From the NCBI GenBank assembly GCA_010015745.1, contig ML978166.1, forward strand, positions 124,001 through 188,000: a stretch of DNA of 64,000 bases, written 5' to 3'. Shown piece by piece: positions 11,827-24,411 of this stretch (positions within the stretch are counted from its first letter, which is position 1; every line of letters starts with the position of its first letter). A program made the position numbers and the translations under genes. Origin of the DNA: Setomelanomma holmii (taxonomy: Eukaryota; Ascomycota; Dothideomycetes; Pleosporales; Phaeosphaeriaceae). The notes under the pieces were generated by a model. It saw only the letters and a list, made by a program, of their open reading frames with translations, made no database searches and was not told where the DNA came from.

Positions 11827-12253
11827 TGACTACTGCTGGACCTCGACCACGAAAGGCCGATCATGCAGCATACGATATTGCTTGCTGAGCCATTCCGCCG
11901 TGTTCCGGACCGTCCAGTAAGGGTTTGGATGATCCATGCTTTCAGTCCAGCTGTCCATCCAAGGCTTGAGAACCACTTTCTCTAGATCACGACCTAACGT
12001 TTAAGTCAGCTCTGTTTCTAATATTTCATAATGAAGGCTACTTTACAAAGCAGGACGGCATACTTGTGTTTCTCCCAGCGGAGGTCTCAAGGTTCGGCAG
12101 TGAGGCTCTGGGGTTGACGGTGATTGATCGTGTCACGCTGGTTGACTCAATGGCAGGAGTAGGGAGTTGAGGTGGTCGGACAAAGCAGACTGGATCTTCC
12201 AGACTTTTCAAGAGACTGGGGCACCGGCCAAGATCTATCACCCCGTGATACAT
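11827..12253 (-). CDS. Possible fragment of an unrecognised gene
   Basis: A terminal-exon-like stretch on the minus strand (about 11990 to 11830) reads RDLEKVVLKPWMDSWTES followed by HPNPYWTVRNTAEWLSKQY and ends in TAG. It is amphipathic and rich in Trp and Tyr, which is unlike random sequence. Upstream, the frame from 12253 to 12038 could be an earlier exon, with an intron from a GTAAAG donor to a GTTAG acceptor. The phases I obtain do not fit, so this may be a broken gene or two unrelated stretches. No family is recognised. Confidence 0.22.
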
Positions 12254-12955
12254 TAGCCTCTACCCCGGGTTTTCACGGAATAATCAGGGAGCCCCCGTTG
12301 GTCCATGTCCTTCCTGCACTTTCACCTCGGGATCTAGGAGGCTTGTGCTTGCCTTCGAATATGCCCGGGAACGCGTTGCCGTAGCGCAAGCTGGGACCAT
12401 CTGGAATATCGCCTCGCGCTGTTGAGTATGCTATGGGAAGAGGCTACTCACATGGTGACCTGCGCACTAACAATGTCACCACGTCGGCGAACTCTCAGTT
12501 CCAGTACGTGGACTGGCGGCAATGGCATGGTCGAAGACAGGATGCTCGATCGTTGTGCAGAGCCAATAGCCTGGCTGTCGACGGTACTGTACAGACGCGT
12601 GCGACCATCCAGCTACCTAATCTGGCTGGTTATAGTCTGCCTCACACTGCAGGTCTTCGTCTCCACTGAGACACAGCGGAAAGCTCTCATACATGTTGAC
12701 GCGGCTAATGACATATTTGTAAGGTAGCGAAGACCTCTCCATATACATTTGGCTCCCTGATCATTTGTATAATCCTTCGCGCAGCACTCAACAATACATC
12801 TTGAGAGACGGACTATCGTGCTCCATCGGAGCCGGGCGTGTGCGGCACTCGAGTGCTACATGTACCAAATGACGGCTCTCCTAGCCGGAGTTCCAGACTC
12901 CAGCGCTATGTAACCAGCGCGCTCCGACTTTCATAGATTGCCTTTGCTCCATCAA
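12254..12955. other. Intergenic, with a weak kinase-like motif
   Basis: No supportable gene. In one plus frame, around 12415-12535, the reading VEYAMGRGYSHGDLRTNNV followed by QYVDW resembles the catalytic loop (HGDL...N) and the D-W/F-x metal site of protein-kinase or aminoglycoside-phosphotransferase folds. It has no lobe before or after it. It could be a relic or chance. Confidence 0.25.
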
Positions 12956-13850
12956 CTAGTCACCCACATCCCTCAATGTCTTCATCGAAAATTCTTGTGT
13001 GTCTTCGGTCGAGTATTCCGCCTCCCGCACACACAATGTCAAAATGGTCAGATTGTCGCAGAACAACACCAGGTCGATGCAACACTGCACCACTATGGCT
13101 TGAACAGTGGTTGAAGCTCGGGTTCGATGTAGCGAGCCAGCCTGCAAGTGGATTCCGTCCGCCGTCTTGGCCAGCGATTGCTCCTCGAACTCCACGCTGA
13201 GGGCGGACAGACCTGGACACCGTGTTGCCAAGTGGAGGCCGCGCCCTACGAAGTCGTTGTTGAAGGTATAGTAATCCTCGATGTAGAGCTTCCGTAGCGA
13301 CATGAAGCCTTTGTCTTGAGGCAGGGACTCGAGAAAACCAGTGAGCATGCGGATACTTGCGAGAGTTGTAAGTCTGAAGGTGTAGGTGGAGAGATAGACC
13401 GGAACTGTTTCATCGAAGACCTGTTTCGATGTCTTGCATATGGCTGGTAGACGATGCGGATACGTGAGAGGATCAATCACCGGTGGTAGGCCATTGCCCT
13501 GGCCCAAGAAATGCCCTGTCACTTCGACGCCCCTGTCGAAATCTTCTTCTGCTTCCATGGCAAAGTGATAACATAGCTGACGTAGCTCAAGTGGCAGGCT
13601 CGCGAGCGGGAAGGTTCTCTGTCCCATCATGTGGCTCGGACGTTGGCACCGCCGTGAGCGGCCTTTGCTCAATTACTTGGGTGAGCGTCTGCTTCGATGC
13701 CCTAAGCGGTGAGCGTGTGAAGAGCCTGGGATCTGTTGTCGTGCGAGAGAATGTAATAGCGATCCTTTCGAATTGGTTGCGAGTCGTCGGATGAGTGACC
13801 GGTATGCGAATGATTGAGCCCTCCAGTTCGAGTTGCTGCTGTGACTCAGA
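12956..13850 (-). CDS. 2EXR/F-box-like hypothetical protein
   Basis: The main exon runs from about 13630 (two adjacent ATGs at 13630 and 13627) to the stop at 12956, about 224 aa. It contains FPLASLPLELRQLCYHFAM, like the F-box/2EXR helix of many dothideomycete proteins, and then a long alpha/beta region ending VREAEYSTEDTQEF. An upstream exon 13850-13677 is likely. It is open, protein-like (LELEGSIIRIPVTHPTTRN), and joins in phase across a 58-nt intron (13619-13676, GTAATT...GACAG), directly in front of RTFPLASLPLE. I could not find the true start upstream of an apparent acceptor at about 13851, so the span given is a minimum. Function is unknown; F-box proteins usually recruit substrates to SCF ligases. 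Confidence 0.5.
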
Positions 13851-15458
13851 CTGATGGAAGGAATGTTCAAGTATTCAAGAGATTCCCGCGATGTCTCTCC
13901 AAGCATAATAACCTCTGGTCACTGGACGTTTGCCCCGACCCGCAGTGAGCCTTGTGCGTTTGTCAAGTTTTACCTAACGAGATACTCGATGCCTGCGCCC
14001 TAAACCCATCTTCGTCGACTCTTTCCAAGATAGTGCTTCGTGTGTCCTGTCCTCGCTATATGTTGAACGATTCAATAAGACAGTGGTTGTTCAAAAGAAT
14101 TCTGATATCACGCTGACATAGGCAGAAGCATTGTTGGTGAAGCTACTCTGGTGTAACTGTAGCAGGAACACGCGACCTGGCAATGTCGTAGACCTACGGT
14201 ACATGTACTGGAAGAAAGCTGGCAATAACCATTGTATTCAGTGTTTGCGAATACAAGTATAGCCAAGAACAACCACTTCCGGAGAGCATGAGGTTGCGGG
14301 TAAGTCTCGAGCAATAAGAGACTATTCAATCTGTTGAATCAGCCCATGAACTATGCGTCTGTTACCCCCTCTTCTTTTTGGCTCTTCCCGATCCTAGGAG
14401 GCTCAAAGGTTTTGAGATTCGTGCAAAGCCGTGTCAGCTTCATGCGTATGTCCTGCTGCGTATATGCTCGAGACTCGAGAGCGTCGTAAGAGCGGGCGTC
14501 GATAGCAACAATATGTGCATCGGCATATCATCACGTCTGGAGGGACTTTTTCTTCAAGTGGATCGTTGCCAGCGACCTTCCTATAGTAGCTTTTAGCACT
14601 TCCCCAGCAGCTGCGCCGAAATCTACCACTGAGCCGTCTTTTGCACTGGGAGACAATCGATCGCATTCACAATGCTTGGTTCTGTGCGTTGCGCAATTGC
14701 AGAGACATCTCAGGTTACATAGTCCATATACTTGCCAGGCGCGGCGATTGATGCAAATGTAAGACTCGGAGGTGAGCTGATGTCGAGATCATGACTTCCC
14801 AAAGAGGATGGCTCCCGCTTCCGAGGCAAACGTACCCGCGCCTACCCCTGACGACCCTTGCCCATCCCCATCTCCCAGGAATCGGCGCGGACTCAAAGAT
14901 TACTAAACAGTAATGGCGCGTGGAAAGGACCCGTCGATCTGCGAACTCACATCTGAAGAGCAGCCTTCAATTTGCGTCACAGGCTCACCAGGCTGAAGCT
15001 TTGGCTCGTGGGTTCGCCGCGTGGCCCGCTCTCGCTGTCATTGTGAAAAGTTACACAGCATCGCATCCTACCTTGCCTCAACGGGCTTCGCATCTCCCCA
15101 CATAGATAGTCCGCCAATCACGTTCATCGGAAAGTGCTAAAAGATGTTTCAGAATTCCAAAAGGGGACGAGACCCCCTTGTAGAGCTGCAAGCCACGCTT
15201 CAATGTTTAAGCTGACCGTTCGAGCTCTACCCGATTCTGATTCGTCGACGCGTAAGATGTGATTGATCGTCCTGCACGCTCGTCCACATATGATTGTCGC
15301 GATGACAGGGTGGTCCGGTCAGTGCTGTCAGCATTCAAGGGCTGACTCTAATTTAACCTTTGAGTCTTCCAGTGACCTGGTCACACCTGGTCTTCGTCAC
15401 TCTTCAAATCTCACTTCAAGTCACTCATTCATTCGTTTCTTGCGGAGACACCAGCATC
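13851..15458. other. Intergenic, 1.6 kb, nothing recognised
   Basis: Any 5' exon of the 2EXR-like gene would be at the left edge, and the promoter of the GH55 gene at the right. Short open frames here lack any family signature. No RNA gene or repeat was seen. Confidence 0.4.
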
Positions 15459-18327
15459 ATGTTAGGACCTTCAATAATTTTAGGGTTGTCGACTTGCGCT
15501 CTCGCGCTCAACGCTCGTTATGACGATGGCTACGGCTACGTAAAAGATTATGTATATGGACAAGCGGAGTCAAAGAGTGTAAGCTCGAGTATTGCAGACA
15601 CACCGAAGCCATCGGTGAGATCGACGCCAGTCCACACCGCAAGCTCCGTCATTCCCTTCCCAAGTGGCCATCTATCAAGTGCAACGCGCCCTGCGGGTTA
15701 TGGTCACAGTGCTTCTGGAGTTCCGTATCCCACTAAGCTTGGCAACAACACTTCAGTCAAGCCTGGCCATACGAGTGTTCCCGGCTGCGTTCCATACTGG
15801 CTGGAGAACATCAAGCATCAGGGTATTGCATCGTTCAATCCAAGCTCACAATCTTATCAAGTTTTCAGGAACGTACAGGATTTTGGCGCAAAGGGTAAGC
15901 TTCCATCGATGTGCCTTTAGATTATGTAACGACAGTGATCTAATTCTTCTTCCCAGGAGACGGGGTGACTGATGATACAGTGGCGATTCAGCGAGCCATC
16001 ACTGAGGGCAATCGCTGCACACCAGGATACTGTCAGAGCTCCACCAATACACCAGCTCTTGTGTACTTCCCAGGCGGTACATATGTGATCTCGTCTAGCA
16101 TCATCGACTACTACTACACGCAAGTGAGTGCCATCGATTCGCCCTCTCCATCAGAAGCAGCTCACACCATTAGATAATTGGCAATCCAAATTGCCTGCCA
16201 GTTATCCAGGCTTCTGCCAATTTCAGTACTACTGGCGGACTTGGGCTCATCGATGGCTCACCCTACCAAGGCGCAGGTCCACGAGTTGGACAGACAGGTT
16301 ATGGCGCGACCAATACCTTCTTCAGACAGATTCGCAACATTATCCTTGACATGACCAAGATCCCCGCCAATGTCTCAGCTACAGGCATACATTGGCCTAC
16401 TGCCCAGACTACCTCGCTGCAAAATGTCGTCTTCAACATGAACGCGGCAAACGGAACACTGCACCAAGGTCTCTTCATCGAAGAGGGATCAGGAGGTTTC
16501 ATGACCGATCTCGTGTTTAATGGTGGTAACAACGGCTTCAACGTTGGCAATCAGCAATTCACGACTCGCAACCTGACCTTCGACAACGTGAACACGGCCA
16601 TCAATCAACTCTGGGATTGGGGATGGACCTATAGCGGCGTGAAAATCAACAACTGCCGTGTTGGCTTGAACCTCTCTGCTGGTGGCCCAACCGCCGTCAA
16701 CGTCGGCTCAATTACCCTGTTCGACTCCGAGATCACTAATACTCCAATTGGCATCACCACAGCTAGGACAGATGACTCCCAACCTGATGCTGCTGGGAGT
16801 CTCTACCTGGAAAACGTCAAGCTCACCAACGTTGGAGTTGCTGTACTTGGGCCAAACGGTACTTACCTTCAAGGCTCTACAGCGCCTACTGTCATCAGTG
16901 CCTGGGCAGACGGTCATCGATATTTACCTAATGGCCCAGTTGAGGTTCGAGGACCGATTGCTCCGAGCAAACGCCCAAGCACGCTTCTCGATGCGTCTGG
17001 GAAATACTATACTCGGTCGAAACCGCAGTACGGCGCCGTTCCACTTTCGCAATTTCATAGCGCTCGTGATCTTGGAGCGGCTGGAGATGGCATTACCGAC
17101 GATACAGAATCTCTGAACGCCGCCATACTGAAAGCGAAGAATGAAGGGAAGATCTTATTCATCGATGCTGGCTACTACAAAGTCACTGGAACTATCTATG
17201 TCCCGCCTGGGTCAAAGATCGTTGGCGAAGCCCTCGCAACTGTTATCTTATCGGCTGGGGAGTATTTCAATGACATGAGCGCTCCCAAGGTTGTTGTCAA
17301 GGTTGCTCAGCCTGGTGAACAAGGTTCAGTGGAGCTGTCAGACCTACTTTTCAGCACGAAAGGTCATCAGAGGGGTGCTATCTTGTTGGAATACAATCTT
17401 GGTACCTACGGTGGCGAGCCGTCTGGCCTGTGGGATGTTCACACACGTATTGGTGGCTTCGCTGGCTCAGATCTACAGACGGAGCAATGCGAAAAGACAC
17501 CAGACATCGTGATCACCGAGTCCAACCTTGTTCAGGATTGCATTGCTGCGTACATGTCTTTCCACATTACGAAGTTCGCGGCTGGTCTCTATCTTGAGAA
17601 CAACTGGCTATGGACAGCCGGTACGTAATTCCAAACACAGATTGCAATTAAGACACACGCTGACTGGTACACCAACTTCTAGATCACGATCTTGATGATG
17701 CTCGCAATAACAACACGCAGATCACAATCTATGCTGGTCGCGGCTTGCTCATCGAGAGTCAGCGCGGTGGCATCTGGCTGTAAGCCACCTTCCTCCAACT
17801 AGCAAAGCCTGACTAACAAAGACAGATGGGGTACCGCAGTCGAACATCATGTCAAATATGAGTACCAATTCGTTGACACTCGCGAGGTCTTCATGGGCCA
17901 GATGCAAACCGAGACCGCATACTACCAACCAAACCCCGATGCTACGATCCCATTCCCCGAAGATCGTGCTCTCTCTGACCCTGTCTTTACACCTTCATCG
18001 AACGGTTCGGTCAACGCCGCAGATGGCTGGGGCTTGCGCATCCTCCGTTCAAACAATATCCTCGGCTACGGTGTCGGCTTGTACAGCTTCTTCGACAACT
18101 ATAGCACTTCTTGCTCAGCTGTTGGTGCAGGTGCAACATGCCAGACCAGGATCTTGAGCATCGAAGGAGACAGGAATAGCTATGACATCAACCTGTACAA
18201 CCTCAATACTGTGGGAACCACGCAGATGATCACGAGAGATGGAGTGGATCTGGCTTCGAACGTCGACAACAACAGCACGTTCGTGGACACAATCAACGTG
18301 TTCAGGATCAACAGCTTCGGCCTATAA
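15459..18327 (+). CDS. Secreted GH55 exo-1,3-beta-glucanase
   Basis: Glycoside hydrolase family 55 enzyme that releases glucose or short products from beta-1,3-glucan, acting outside the cell on the fungus's own wall or external glucan. Five exons: 15459-15894, 15957-16123, 16174-17620, 17683-17779 and 17826-18327; introns 62, 50, 62 and 46 nt; 882 aa. The N-terminus is a signal peptide (MLGPSIILGLSTCALA), followed by a Ser/Thr/Pro-rich linker. Two pectate-lyase-like beta-helix domains each open with the family motif: FGAKGDGVTDDT (about 142-153) and LGAAGDGITDDT (about 501-512). The GLWDVHTRIGG and LENNWLWTADHDLDD blocks that line the inter-domain cleft are intact. Many N-x-S/T sites fit a secreted glycoprotein. 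All introns are needed to keep these motifs in frame. Confidence 0.92.
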
Positions 18328-18531
18328 ATGTAAGATGCACAGCAGCCCAAGCTCCATAAAGGAGGATACAAAGGTCATTCTAGGGATATGTTCTTGTATA
18401 TAGTGTGGCAGCCCACCTTTCGTATGTTGATGGAAGTAATCGATAAGGGTTTTACTTGGAATGCGCCAATTCAGTGGTCGCTACCCGATCACAACCGTCA
18501 CTCCCCAAGTTCTATTTCTGATTAGGTGAGG

Positions 18532-18558
18532 CTGCGCAACTGCGCAACTGCGCAACTC
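18532..18558. repeat. Short tandem repeat, 9-bp unit x3
   Basis: The unit TGCGCAACT (allowing for phase) occurs three times without interruption, between the GH55 gene and the beta-propeller pseudogene. No function can be assigned. Confidence 0.7.
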
Positions 18559-18563
18559 TGATT

Positions 18564-20538
18564 GTGAGTCTTAGAACAGTAAAGAAATGCACTCCGCCAC
18601 TGGTCAACTGGAAGGAGCGCGTGGAGTATCCGAGCTGCGCATCAAAGGAGACAAGCAAATGCGCACGCCTGCTCGAGCATTTACAGGCTTCTACCAATAA
18701 TGTAGGGCCTACATTGCACGAAGACCGTAGCCATAGTCAGTACTCAGGCGAGAGCTCTGGCTCATACACACCTACCTCGGGCTCCGCAGCATCGCATTCC
18801 GTATCAGATGGCAGCATAAGCACCAAGTCTCCTGGAAAATCAACAATGAACATCGCTGCATCGACAACAGCATCCCAGCACGGCTCAGGATTAGAAAAGG
18901 CGAGATCCGTTGACTCTCAGCCACCACAATATACAGACTCTCCGATCAGCCCTATGACATTCAATGTGACACTGCAGCACCCAGACCGGATCAGTACGTT
19001 GGGAGCATCACTAGATAAACCCACACTCATCGAAACCAGCTCAAGAACGTCGATGAACCTACCCAGTCCGATTTACCCGCCATCGGAAACTCCACCCCGG
19101 AACTTGATCGCTTTCTGTACCATCCATAGTGACAAGCAATATTTCGAGCTTACCATCGGCTGCTCTGACTCGGAGCGTAGATGCATACTCGAAGCCGAAG
19201 CGGACTAGTCGGACCGCGAGGCTAGCCAGCTCCATGCGACGCAAATCCACGATCAAAGCGAAAGACACCACCAAGCTACCAGCAGATCCGATCTTTACTT
19301 TCTCTTCGTCAGGGAAGGCCTTATTGCTACGGGGCAAGAGAGAAGCACATTGTGTTTGTCACGATATTTCTGCAACGGATCCGTCGACTACACAAGGTTG
19401 CAGATATGATGTCGAAGACACAGAGGCTGTCGCCGCAGGAGACCATCGATGTGTGGTAGTTGCGGCAGGGACCTCGTCCAAGAAGAATATCATCGTTTTC
19501 AACGGCCTGAACATCACAACAAACAGCAAGATCGAGCTTCCAATAGTTAGTCGTTCTCACGCTTTATGCGTTGCGGTGTCGAAAGATGATAAGTGGGTAG
19601 CAATATCGCTGGACGATCAGATTGATCTCTTCAGCTTGGAAGAAGGGCTGAAGAGAGTTCTGTTCCAGCACCAACTGGATGTCTACGAAATTCGAGGCGG
19701 AGTGTCCCATCGGCGCTCCATCCCGGAGACAAGAACGACTAGCGACGAGTCGATTGCAAAAACCGAGGAAAGCGATTCCGGAGCCTGGATTGGTGCGCAA
19801 GGCAAGGCATTAAACTTTAAAAGAAGCTGCCCAAGAACAATCTAGACAGACTGCGATCGTCTCCAGGAAACTCTACTCCTCGACCAACAGTCAACGCTTT
19901 GAAGTCGCCACACAACTAGGCGAACGCTGTGTTTACATCGATGTTTGTGACGTAATTCGCGAACCAGTCAGCACCGTATCCGAGCACTTACGAAGTTTCA
20001 ACTTGCCGCCATGGGTTCTCAACGATGGCGACCTCACTGGCGTCTTTTACGACTCTGTTCGACACTCTGCACTCGTCACCGCCTTCCTAGGCAAATATTA
20101 CCCCATCCAGATCCCGTTCCCTGGTTTTGATCCATTGCAGAACGAAAATTACAGCACAAAGATCATATCCGCCGCTCAATCTCCCTTAGGCTCAACATTC
20201 ATCATCGCAAACGCAATGACCGAGATCAAGCAATTCAAATACACCTCCAAAGGTATCTTGTCGCTACGCAAGCTGAAAAAGCATTCGGCAGGATAAGCCA
20301 CAGCGTATTCAAGCCTGGTGCTATGGCACTCGCCATGCCGGCTGAAGATGTACTTCAAGCATTCTGGATCATAACTGGGAAGTGTATGCTCCGAACGATC
20401 AAGTTCAGCGGCACGGAGACGATCAAAGATGTGGATATCAGGGAGCAGTACGATCGGTTGATGAGCTTGGAAAGGCCGGTTGTTGCGAGGGCGCCAAGTA
20501 TGATGTTGCCGGAGTTAGATGCTGGGGACTTTATCTGA
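18564..20538 (+). pseudogene. Frameshifted beta-propeller (WD40-like) protein gene
   Basis: A coding-like track about 1.97 kb long changes reading frame three times. The Ser/Thr-rich N-terminal part runs in one frame to about 19090. A second frame carries the start of a propeller (FTFSSSGKALLLRGK, then AAGTSSKKNIIVFNGLN) to about 19820. A third holds AIVSRKLYSSTNSQRFEVA and LPPWVLNDGDLTGVFYDS to about 20295. The last returns to the second frame with SVFKPGAMALAMPAEDVLQ and stops at 20538. I found no intron with legal sites at any junction, so single-base indels are the simplest reading. The family is an uncharacterised fungal group with a disordered N-terminus and a C-terminal WD40-like fold. 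Three assembly errors in one gene are possible but less likely than decay. The exact original start is unknown. Confidence 0.55.
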
Positions 20539-21649
20539 GGGAGGGTTGGGTGCGGACTTATGTCTTCTGCGCGGTGTGATATTAGGACAACGGAAAGGTA
20601 GGAAATGTACGCATCTCCATGTAGTCGTAGTCTTCTCTATACTCGAAGAGTTTCAGCGACCACATGGCAGCTGTTGAAACAGCGCAATTGGGTTCTCGTG
20701 CGAGTCCAGTCTCGGCCGCGGCAAGTAATGCTTGTACACAGGGCGCGCGAACGCTGCTGACGAAAGGACCGCCAGCCATGAGCATCTTCGTGCTCGGCCG
20801 CGGATGTCGAGGTGAGTGTTGGTCAGTGATGTTGCCACCGTCAGCTGTACGACACGTCCTTCAACACGGCGCAACAATGCAGAAACACACTGATACAGTG
20901 ACCTGGTTGGTAAGGTTATCGACACTTGGCAACAGTGTCTCGATGGAAATCTCACCGGCATGTAACAACAAGATGGCAGACCATATACAACACACCTGCA
21001 TGTGGGAGGACCTTCGTGGTGTTTCTTGGCTAAAAGATGAGGCTAAGGATGTCCACTGAGATCGAGGTTCGTAGTTGACAGATGGCGCAACATCTGCCAT
21101 CAAGACCGAATTGAACTAAAATCATTGTACCCCAGCGCCTCGAGTCCAGCTTGACGATGTTTGCCACAAAGCACAATTAGTGATGCACTTTTACATGAGC
21201 TTAGCCACTTACCCAAAGCGTAAGTGAGCTCAACGGGGCTGCTCTAGGACTAGCGTAATCCTTCGCACCTTTAGCTCATCAGGTGGTGTGACATCCGCCT
21301 ATCCTGGCGCTGCGGTTGGCCCCGTATGTCGTGAGATTGTGCATAGCAGTCAGTCTGCTCGCTCACGCCATTGAAGATCTGAGAGAAGAGCGCGTGGATT
21401 GGAGAGCAGCCTTATGCGTACATGGAGTTGGGTGTACATAGGACTTGAGCCTGGAATCGCAAAGATCAAATGCGCAAATACCTCTAAATTCTGTACACTG
21501 AGGACTAATATGACAGTAGCCGTTTATGCTGCGGCTGGTTGACACTCCAATTCTTGTAGCGTGCTCACAAGCGGTACCAAGCGAGAATTTTGACTCAAAG
21601 AAAACGAGGTATCGGGATTGGTATTCTGTGATGCAGTTGCTCAAAATCT
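20539..21649. other. Intergenic, 1.1 kb
   Basis: Separates the propeller pseudogene from the stop of cox5. A minus-strand frame of 68 codons (20582-20785) extends upstream without a start and has no recognisable domain. No repeat or RNA gene seen. Confidence 0.4.
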
Positions 21650-22454
21650 TTACTCGTCGTTGATCTTCTCGCCTCCACCGAGGTCCTTCTCGGACTTAGA
21701 TTGTACCATCATGCCCTTGTAGCCAGTGATGGGCTCAGATCCTTGGGCCTGCAATGTGTTAGCAAATATATCAGAAAGTGATATGGTGGTGATAGAGCAG
21801 CAAAGTACGCACCTTCAGGTACTCCTCGGTAGCCTCTTGCCATTCCTTAGTCATGGTGCGTGGTCGGATGGGGCTGGCGAACATGCGCGTGAAAGCGAAC
21901 ACGGCGAAAGCAGCGGCGATGACACCGGCGGAGAGGAAGAAGACGTTGCGGCCCTCGTCCGGAGGCGGCGGTCGTCGAGGACCGTGGGGTCCGAAAGCGA
22001 TGTAGTATGCTAGATAGCAATACAGTCAGTATGATGTCCTTATCGGTGACTTGATGGTGGTTCGTGATAGCTTCGTGTCGGGTGCACGAAGCCTGCGGGC
22101 TGCCCCGGGTACCGCGACAAAAACACCAAATACGTCATACGGATGTTCGCAACATTATGAACCACCGCAAAGATTGTACGCACCAGCCTTCTTCTCCTGC
22201 ATAGTCATCTCCTTCCAGTCTACCTTCATGCGATCCCTCAATGACATCCAGAGGTCGGCCTGCTCCTGGGGAGGCATGTCTTCCCATCTCTTCTCGATGT
22301 TGGCGAGGGTCGGGTTGGAGATGGCATGCGCTTGGCGGGTCTGCTGGAGCTGGCAAGCAACCGGGGCAGCTCTGGGAAGAGCTGTGCGTGTCGCGATCGA
22401 TGGGATGACGGCAGCCGAGCTCCTCGAAGCCCTGGCGAGGGAGGAGCGCAGCAT
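21650..22454 (-). CDS. cox5: Cytochrome c oxidase subunit Cox5 (mammalian COX4 family)
   Basis: Nuclear-encoded subunit of respiratory complex IV in the mitochondrial inner membrane. Three exons: 22454-22184, 22009-21813 and 21748-21650; introns 174 nt (GTGCGT...CTAG) and 64 nt (GTGCGT...GCAG); 188 aa. The start MLRSSLARASRSSAAV is an arginine/serine-rich mitochondrial presequence. The matrix part has NIEKRWEDMPPQEQADLW, typical of the family. The second exon holds AYYIAFGPHGPR and the single membrane helix FFLSAGVIAAAFAVFAF. The intermembrane tail includes MTKEWQEATEEYLK. The first intron is unusually long for this window. Confidence 0.9.
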
Positions 22455-24224
22455 GGCGGCGGGTGGAGTGGAGAGTGTCGAAAAGTTGAAAGGAAAGGGA
22501 TACGCTTCCCGTCGAGGGACCTGCAGCTGCCAATGGGTTGGTGGTGGTAGGTGGTGGAGGTTGGTACAAGGAGCAATTCGCGAAAATGAGGTTGCGGGAG
22601 AACGCCAAGCGGCCCGACCAACGACGCAGTGGCATGATGCAGAATTTACCTTAGTCATCCTTGGCTGCAGCTGTGCGCGACACTTCAACCTCTCTTTCTG
22701 CTGCACAGTTGCTTCGATATCTTGGTAAACATTCGCCGAGGGTATGCTGACGATAAGTGCGCGCCAATTTCTTGTTCTGGATGCTTCTTCCCTGACATTG
22801 CGAGAGTTGTTGTGTGCGATAGCGGAAGGCACGATGCGTGGACTGACGCACGTGGCTGCAAAGCTTCAATATATCAAACATGGGGATGAGAAGGTAGCAA
22901 AATGCAAGTTTGAGGGAGTCACAGAAACCAATATCGAGGGCACTGCTTCGATATGTATGTCAAAAGATCAGACTGCAGCGTCCGACGTGCATGCTAAAAA
23001 AGCTCGCAAACTGCCTCATGCGCATGTTCGACAACTCTGCGCTCACATGCTGGAGTACCTCAACACCCATAACACTGAAGTAGGTGTGGAGCAAAGCCAC
23101 GCTGAGAGTCAGGATAGAGGATGAAAGGGGAGTCTGTGACATCCCACATTTCAGTCCTGCGAATTTGTTCAAGCTCCTGTGGTCGTGACGAGAACTTATG
23201 ATTGCACCACTCAAATGGGCGAGATACGATCTTCTTGACCACCAGATTCCTGCTGCACAATATTGCTCTCTGTGTCATAACGGTCAGCCTCTAGAGAGTC
23301 GACCAGACATCATCTCTCAGCCTCACGAGCTCGGACCACCGCTAATGGTATCATCGTCTTAAGCTCTCTGAGCTGGAGCTGGAGCTGTCAGCCCTAAGAA
23401 GCTCCTGGGCTGTCCGATCACCCTTTATATGTTCACATTGCCATGCCGTTATGCAGGTACCTGCGACGGCTTTGCACGCCACTGTGACACCAGACCATCA
23501 TGTGGTGAGCTCTTAGCTAATCCCTCTTCTAGCTCCTGATCACGGCCGCGGATGCTTGCCAACGCCTCACCACACCTCAACACCTGTGTCTTTGACTCGA
23601 CGGCAGGACTTTCGGTGGTTACACGAAACACTCGCATCCCCGCGCAATCCGATCCTACTGTAGCGCGCGTTGTGTTTTATCTTATCGAATGACCAAAAGA
23701 CCCTGCACACCATGTATTACGGCGCGCCAGCACGCATGAGAGTGCTTTGGACAGCCGATCAGTCATCCCACCAACGTGAGGCATTACGCGACGCGCACAT
23801 TGTTCTTTCGTAAGCATATCTGGTGAGCAATTTGCTCTGCTCGGCGTGCTCTGACCAGGACGGCCAAGTCCAGGAGTATGCCACAAGTGCGCAAAGGTGT
23901 AGCTTCGAACCACATCACGAGCAACGGCACTGTGAAGGAACTGCGAGAGTTACAATCTGAAACAAGTGAAAGCCTCGAGCATGCTTTCAAGTTCAGAGTA
24001 AACACAGCCGAGCTGAGCCTTGCGCTCCGTTGTATTCCGCGCGCCATCCACGACGACAGCACGTGCCCGAGGTAGGAGGTTTTGGACCTGGAGTCCAGGT
24101 CCAGCAGCCGGCCGGATGTGTGGGAGGGCAAAAAGTATATTATTGGGTCCGGCTGTGCAGCATATCGGATTACAGAAAAAGTACTAACAGCTGTGACGTC
24201 TTGTTCTGGTCTTTGCATAGCAGT
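22455..24224. other. Intergenic, 1.8 kb, nothing recognised
   Basis: Lies between the divergent cox5 and GAPDH genes and must carry both promoters. All open frames are short and without family signatures, and no repeat or RNA gene was seen. Confidence 0.4.
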
Positions 24225-24411
24225 ACTTAAGCATTGCCCCGCTCCTCACCCCACCAGCAGACCCAACAAACACCGCGCCTTCTAGCAACAGCAAAACTCT
24301 TCTTCTTTCACCCTCAAATTCCCATCAATTACATATAAAGAGTGAGCGCGCCTCTGTTCAATCCCAGCTTGCATCATCACTGACTTATTCCAGCACTAGA
24401 ATCAAATCATC
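24225..24411 (+). promoter_or_regulatory. GAPDH core promoter, CT-rich tract and probable 5' UTR intron
   Basis: Upstream of the GAPDH ATG is a CT-rich tract at about 24296-24315, of the sort seen before the transcription start of strongly expressed fungal glycolytic genes. It is followed by an ACATATAAAG element. Between them and the ATG lies a candidate 5' UTR intron, 24342-24393 (GTGAGC..., branch TGAC, ...TTCCAG; 52 nt). RNA data would be needed to prove it. Confidence 0.45.

Noticed and set aside
12422..12727. Plus-strand frame with a hydrophobic segment
   Set aside because: It starts at TTG, ends without domain similarity, and a competing frame carries the kinase-like motif instead.
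20582..20785. Minus-strand 68-codon frame next to the propeller pseudogene
   Set aside because: No start context upstream and no family recognised; too short to support alone.
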